From positions 1 through 16,895 of the forward strand of contig JASFUX010000038.1 in assembly GCA_050050115.1 (NCBI GenBank): a DNA stretch of 16,895 nucleotides, in the 5' to 3' direction. The notes beneath the pieces are model-generated. The model was not told the DNA's origin. It was given only the letters and a program-made list of their open reading frames with translations, and ran no database searches. The translations under genes were made by a program, and so were the position numbers. Origin of the DNA: JASFUX01 sp050050115. Lineage in GTDB: Bacteria; Pseudomonadota; Alphaproteobacteria; Caulobacterales; Maricaulaceae. This document shows positions 13,489 through 16,895 of this stretch, piece by piece. The number at the start of each line of letters is the position of its first letter. The first letter of the stretch is position 1.

Positions 13489-16035
13489 ATGTTCGACGTG
13501 CAACTTGAGACTCTGCCCTTGGTGATCACGGGCGGCTCAGTCGCTTTCGCGCTCGGGGTTTTGCTCTGGTCGGTGCAGTTCACCGCCGGCGCCCGTGCGA
13601 CGCAGAACTCCTGGCGCGAGAAGACCGACGATCTCGAGCGCAAGCTTGCGCGCTCGGATGCGATCTTCTCAGCGCATCCCGGCGTGATCCTGGTCTGGGA
13701 CAACGACGCCGAAGCGCCCGCCGACGACGCCGGCCTCGAGATAGAGGACGCGGGCGAGGCGTTCGCCGAAGCTGACGATGACGACGATGAAGAGACGGGC
13801 AAGTCTCGCCGCGGAGACGCGCACCTTTATGACTGGGGCGCGCCGAAGGTGTTCGGCTCGCCGCCTGCGCTTGCTGTGTTCTTCAAGTGGACCGAGGGCG
13901 GGGTGCGCCGCGACGCGGGCTCGGCGATCCTCGACGGTCTCGCCGACTGGGATGCGATCGACGGCGCGGGCGAGAAGACCACGCTGCGCAAGTCGCTCGA
14001 AGCGCTGCGCGAGCGCGGCGAGCCGTTCTCGCTGACGCTCGACACCCCGCGCGGCGGCCGCATCGATGCCGACGGCCGGCCGGCCGGCGGCAGGGTGGTG
14101 CTGTGGCTTGCGGACTCCACCATCAAGGGCGTCGAGGTCACCCGTTCGTCCGACGCGCTGCGCGGCGAGGCGGTCGGCGCCGATCCGCTGGCGTTCGTCG
14201 ACGTGCTCGACAAGGCGCCGTTCCCGATGTTCCGCCTGTCGTCGTCGGGCAAGCTGCAGTCGGCTAACACCGCCTATGCGACGCTCGTCGGCGCGCGCAA
14301 CGTCCAGGATGCGATCGGCCGCGACCTGCAGATCGACAAGGAAACGCGCGAGCAGGCGAGAAAAGCGGTCGCGCACGGCGCGCGGGTCGACGAGCGTCGC
14401 GCCGTCGTCGCCGGGGGCGAGCGCCGTCACTACGCGATCTCGACTTTTCCGATCTCGGGCGGCGTCGGCGGCGTGGCGATCGACGTCACCCGCGAGCAGG
14501 ACGCCCGCGACGCGCTCGAGCGCCACGTCCGCGCTCAGGACGACGCGCTCAACCATCTGCGCGACGCCGTGGCGATCTTCGGCCCCGACCAGACCCTCGT
14601 GTTCCATAACCGCGCCTTCCGCGTGCTGTTCGATCTCGACGAGGCTTGGCTCAACCAGCGTCCGGCGCACGGCGCGCTGCTCGATCGGCTGCGCGAGCGC
14701 CGGATGATCCCCGAGCAGGCCGACTACCAAGCCTGGCGCGCCGGTGAGCTGGCGAGCTACGCCAGCGCCGACGGCGAAGGTCCGGAAGAAGAGTGGACGC
14801 TGCCCGACGGGCGGCTTTTGCGCGTCGCGCGGCTGCGCCACCCGTTGGGCGGGCTCCTGCTGATCTTCGACGACATGACCCGCGAGATGACGCTCGAGGC
14901 GGGCTACACCCAGCAGATCCGCGTTCATCGCGCGACCTTGGACAAGCTCTCCGAGGGCGTCGTCGTGTTCGGCATGGACGGCCGGCTGCGGCTGCACAAT
15001 GCCGCGTTCGAGACGATGTGGGGACTGAAGGCCGGCCAGCTGCGCGAGGGGGCGAGCTTCGACGAGGTGGTCGCCGCCTGCCTGCCGCTCTTTTCCGATC
15101 ATGAGGAGTGGGCGGAGATCAAGGCGCGGATCACCGACGCCGGCCACGAGTCTCGTCAGGCGATCCTCTGCGAGATCCGCCGCTCGGACAACACCATCCT
15201 GACCTACTCCCAGCGGCCGCTGCCCGACAGCTCGACCGTCATTTCCTTCCACGACGTCACGGCCGCCAAGCGGCTCCAAGACGCTCTGAAGGACCGCAAC
15301 GATGCGCTCGTCGCCACTGACCGGATGAAATCGCGGCTGGTCGAGAACGTCTCCTACCACCTACGCGCGCCGCTGACCTCGGTGATCGGCTTTGCGGAGC
15401 TGCTCGAAGCGACGATCCTCGGCAAGCTGACCGAAGGCGAGGCGAGCCATCTCGCCGCGATCCTCGAAGCAGGCTCAACGCTCAACCGTCTGGTCGAGGA
15501 CATCATCGACGTCGCCGCGATCGAGGCGGGCACGATCGAGATCGACCCCGCCGAGATGCCGGTCGAGCCGGTGCTCGAAAGCGCCTGCACGCTGGTGAAG
15601 ACCCGCGCCCAGGAAACCAAGGTGCGCCTGTCGATCGCCTGCGCACCCGACGTCGGCTCGATCCGCGCCGACCAGCGCCGGATCAAGCAGGTGATCTACT
15701 ATCTGCTCTTGAACTCTCTTGATCACACGCTTGAGGGCGGCTCGATCGAAGTCGGCGCGGCGACCGAGGGTTCGGGCGTGCGCATCTGGGTCGAGGACGA
15801 CGGCGAGGGCATTCCGATCGAGCAGCAAGGCAAGGTGTTCGACGCCTTCCAAAGCGGCGCGCACGGCGGCGCCGGCCTCGGGCTGACGCTGGTGCGCGAG
15901 TTCGTGGAGCTTCACGGCGGCTGGGTCGACATCGAGTCGATGCCCAACGTCGGCACCTGCGTGACCTGCCACCTCTTGAAAGCCCCGCCCGACGAAACCC
16001 GCGGCAAGGCTCCCGAGCGTCAAAGCGAGAAGTAG
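13489..16035 (+). CDS. divL: DivL-like PAS-domain histidine-kinase-like protein with Tyr at the phospho-acceptor position
   Basis: DivL of Caulobacter is a membrane-anchored, cell-cycle pseudo-kinase that controls CckA and binds DivK. Its H-box histidine is replaced by tyrosine. This 848-residue protein shows the same plan: one N-terminal membrane helix (about 11-31), a D/E-rich segment (71-101), at least three PAS-like regions (about 235-335, 350-465, 480-595), then HisKA and ATPase domains. The H-box reads ENVSYHLRAPLT, where Tyr623 occupies the place of the His in the usual SHELRTPL. His624 is one residue off. The ATP-binding motifs are intact: Asn742 in LLLNSLDHT, DDGEGI (770-775), VFDAF and GAGLGLTL (794-801). 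This supports ATP binding without normal autophosphorylation. It is about 80 residues longer than Caulobacter DivL (769). No strong Shine-Dalgarno precedes the ATG. The gene symbol is by analogy; it could be a DivL paralogue. Confidence 0.82.
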   Translation: MFDVQLETLPLVITGGSVAFALGVLLWSVQFTAGARATQNSWREKTDDLERKLARSDAIFSAHPGVILVWDNDAEAPADDAGLEIEDAGEAFAEADDDDDEETGKSRRGDAHLYDWGAPKVFGSPPALAVFFKWTEGGVRRDAGSAILDGLADWDAIDGAGEKTTLRKSLEALRERGEPFSLTLDTPRGGRIDADGRPAGGRVVLWLADSTIKGVEVTRSSDALRGEAVGADPLAFVDVLDKAPFPMFRLSSSGKLQSANTAYATLVGARNVQDAIGRDLQIDKETREQARKAVAHGARVDERRAVVAGGERRHYAISTFPISGGVGGVAIDVTREQDARDALERHVRAQDDALNHLRDAVAIFGPDQTLVFHNRAFRVLFDLDEAWLNQRPAHGALLDRLRERRMIPEQADYQAWRAGELASYASADGEGPEEEWTLPDGRLLRVARLRHPLGGLLLIFDDMTREMTLEAGYTQQIRVHRATLDKLSEGVVVFGMDGRLRLHNAAFETMWGLKAGQLREGASFDEVVAACLPLFSDHEEWAEIKARITDAGHESRQAILCEIRRSDNTILTYSQRPLPDSSTVISFHDVTAAKRLQDALKDRNDALVATDRMKSRLVENVSYHLRAPLTSVIGFAELLEATILGKLTEGEASHLAAILEAGSTLNRLVEDIIDVAAIEAGTIEIDPAEMPVEPVLESACTLVKTRAQETKVRLSIACAPDVGSIRADQRRIKQVIYYLLLNSLDHTLEGGSIEVGAATEGSGVRIWVEDDGEGIPIEQQGKVFDAFQSGAHGGAGLGLTLVREFVELHGGWVDIESMPNVGTCVTCHLLKAPPDETRGKAPERQSEK

Positions 16036-16173
16036 GGCCGAGCACCAGCTTCGCCGCGCTCTTTCTTCGCAGTTTCACGAGCCTTTCAATGCGGCCCTCG
16101 TGCGCTAGGGTTCCAGCAGGATGAAGCGCGGTTCCGGCGGGATTCCGGCGAACGCGAACGGGAGAGCACGCTC

Positions 16174-16560
16174 ATGAACATCGACGAAGCCAAGGTGCGC
16201 GAGCTGGCGCTGCATGCGCGCGCCTACGACGCCAAGGAAGACGTCACCGATCCCAGCGGCGATCCGGAGTCGGGCGAGGACGTGGACCTGATGCGCTCGA
16301 CCCGCGGCGATCCCGGGCGCCAGGAGATGGCCGACATCATCGACGGTCTCGACGAGGAGGCCCAGGCCGAGCTTGTCGCCTTCTATTGGATCGGGCGCGG
16401 CGACTATGAAGGCGGCGACTTCGCGACCGTCGTCGCTGAGGCGCGCGGCCGCAAGACCGGCTCGACGAGCGGCTACCTCCTCGGCGCACCGCTCCTGGGC
16501 GACCACCTCGAAGCCGGCCTCGACGCCGTGCTCGACGCGGATACGGCGGATGATGCGTGA
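16174..16560 (+). CDS. DUF3775 domain-containing protein
   Basis: The 128-residue protein matches the alphaproteobacterial DUF3775 family as I know it: an acidic N-terminal half, then QEMADIIDGLDEEAQAELVAFYWIGRGDYE, and a C-terminal signature SGYLLGAPLLGDHLEAGLDAVL. No catalytic residues are known for the family, and its role is undetermined. There is no signal peptide or membrane helix, so it should be cytoplasmic. The ATG has the purine-rich GGGAGAG about eight bases upstream. It follows the DivL-like gene by 138 bases, so it may have its own promoter. It converges with the ferredoxin gene across only 16 bases, where an imperfect palindrome (AGGG/CCCT outer arms, 16565-16583) overlaps the ferredoxin stop. 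Confidence 0.88.
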   Translation: MNIDEAKVRELALHARAYDAKEDVTDPSGDPESGEDVDLMRSTRGDPGRQEMADIIDGLDEEAQAELVAFYWIGRGDYEGGDFATVVAEARGRKTGSTSGYLLGAPLLGDHLEAGLDAVLDADTADDA

Positions 16561-16576
16561 GGGGAGGGAAGAGTCT

Positions 16577-16895
16577 CTACCCTTGATGCTCCGGCATGCG
16601 CACCACCAGCCCGTCCAGCTCGTCGGTGACCTGAATCTGGCACGACAGGCGCGAGTTCTCGCGGACGTCTTCGGCGAAGTCGAGCATCGACTGCTCCATC
16701 GAGCTGGGCCCGCCGACCTTCTCCGTCCACGCTGGATCAACGAACACGTGGCACGTCGCGCAAGCGCAGGCGCCGCCGCAGTCCGCGTCGATCCCCGGCA
16801 CCGAATTCTTCACCGCGCCTTCCATGACGGACGAGCCCTTGGGCACGTCGATGACGTGCTCGGTCCCGTTGAACTCGATGTAGGTGATTTTCGCC
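16577..16895 (-). CDS. [2Fe-2S] ferredoxin, adrenodoxin type (start codon cut by window edge)
   Basis: Adrenodoxin-type ferredoxins carry single electrons, for example in iron-sulfur cluster assembly or to cytochrome P450-like partners. The frame is open to the window edge. The last window base is the G of what is probably the ATG, followed by AKITYIEFNGTEHVIDVPKG, so only two bases of the gene are missing and the protein is about 106 residues. Counting that Met as 1, the cluster ligands are Cys40, Cys46, Cys49 and Cys86, spaced C-X5-C-X2-C-X36-C. They sit in DADCGGACACATCHVFVD and SRLSCQIQV. An internal GTG start at 16846 would drop the first beta strands and is unlikely. All ligands are present, so it should be functional. 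It is convergent with the DUF3775 gene. Which partner it serves cannot be told from this window. Confidence 0.94.
   Translation of the reverse strand, partial: AKITYIEFNGTEHVIDVPKGSSVMEGAVKNSVPGIDADCGGACACATCHVFVDPAWTEKVGGPSSMEQSMLDFAEDVRENSRLSCQIQVTDELDGLVVRMPEHQG

Noticed and set aside
12456..13802. 448-codon minus-strand frame crossing the TonB-domain gene and the intergenic region
   Set aside because: It crosses three unrelated plus- and minus-strand features, starts with a Ser-rich low-complexity run and has no recognisable domain.
13669..15360. 563-codon minus-strand frame opposite the DivL-like gene
   Set aside because: Antisense shadow of a well-supported multi-domain protein.

Overview
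The window is high-GC, densely packed bacterial DNA. Its gene content points to an alphaproteobacterium, most likely from the Caulobacterales/Hyphomonadales/Parvularculales side: a sucA-odhB-...-lpd cluster, a DUF3775 protein, an adrenodoxin-type ferredoxin, XerC, and a PAS-rich histidine-kinase-like protein with the tyrosine-for-histidine swap known from DivL. The assignment rests on recognised protein families and not on any search. No tRNA, rRNA, CRISPR array, insertion sequence or prophage gene was found.

Region 1 (1-3610) holds the 2-oxoglutarate dehydrogenase genes. The 3' part of sucA (E1) is followed by odhB/sucB (E2), which carries two lipoyl domains. sucA is interrupted by an in-frame TAG at 1478-1480, with perfectly recognisable E1 sequence on both sides in the same frame. 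This is the most striking anomaly in the window. The E3 gene of the complex, lpd (8276-9679), lies about 4.7 kb further on.

Region 2 (3611-8275) separates odhB from lpd. It contains a 334-base stretch without a clear gene, an unrecognised lipoprotein, a membrane protein with a Pro/Ala linker and a long Asp/Glu tail, a small four-helix membrane protein, and a divergent pair: an Rrf2-family regulator with three cysteines (minus) and an FAD oxidoreductase (plus). The regulator and oxidoreductase share an AT-rich control region with two 18-bp direct repeats, a good candidate operator.

Region 3 (8141-10666) holds lpd behind a foldable leader. A strong bidirectional hairpin terminator then separates it from a convergent gene for an extremely Lys/Ala/Arg/Thr-rich histone H1-like protein.

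Region 4 (10667-13488) contains a doubtful small ORF, a GNAT acetyltransferase, xerC on the minus strand, and a lipoprotein carrying a TonB C-terminal domain. A 316-base intergenic stretch rich in competing inverted repeats follows.

Region 5 (13489-16895) contains the DivL-like protein, the DUF3775 protein, and a convergent [2Fe-2S] ferredoxin whose start codon is cut by the window edge.

Overall this is mainly core-genome content (TCA cycle, chromosome dimer resolution, cell-cycle signalling, Fe-S electron transfer, nucleoid protein) with a small accessory block between odhB and lpd. I do not see an obvious new multi-gene defence or mobile system. The points that most merit follow-up are the sucA stop codon, the DivL-like phospho-site substitution, the Rrf2/oxidoreductase operator, and the two low-complexity charged proteins.
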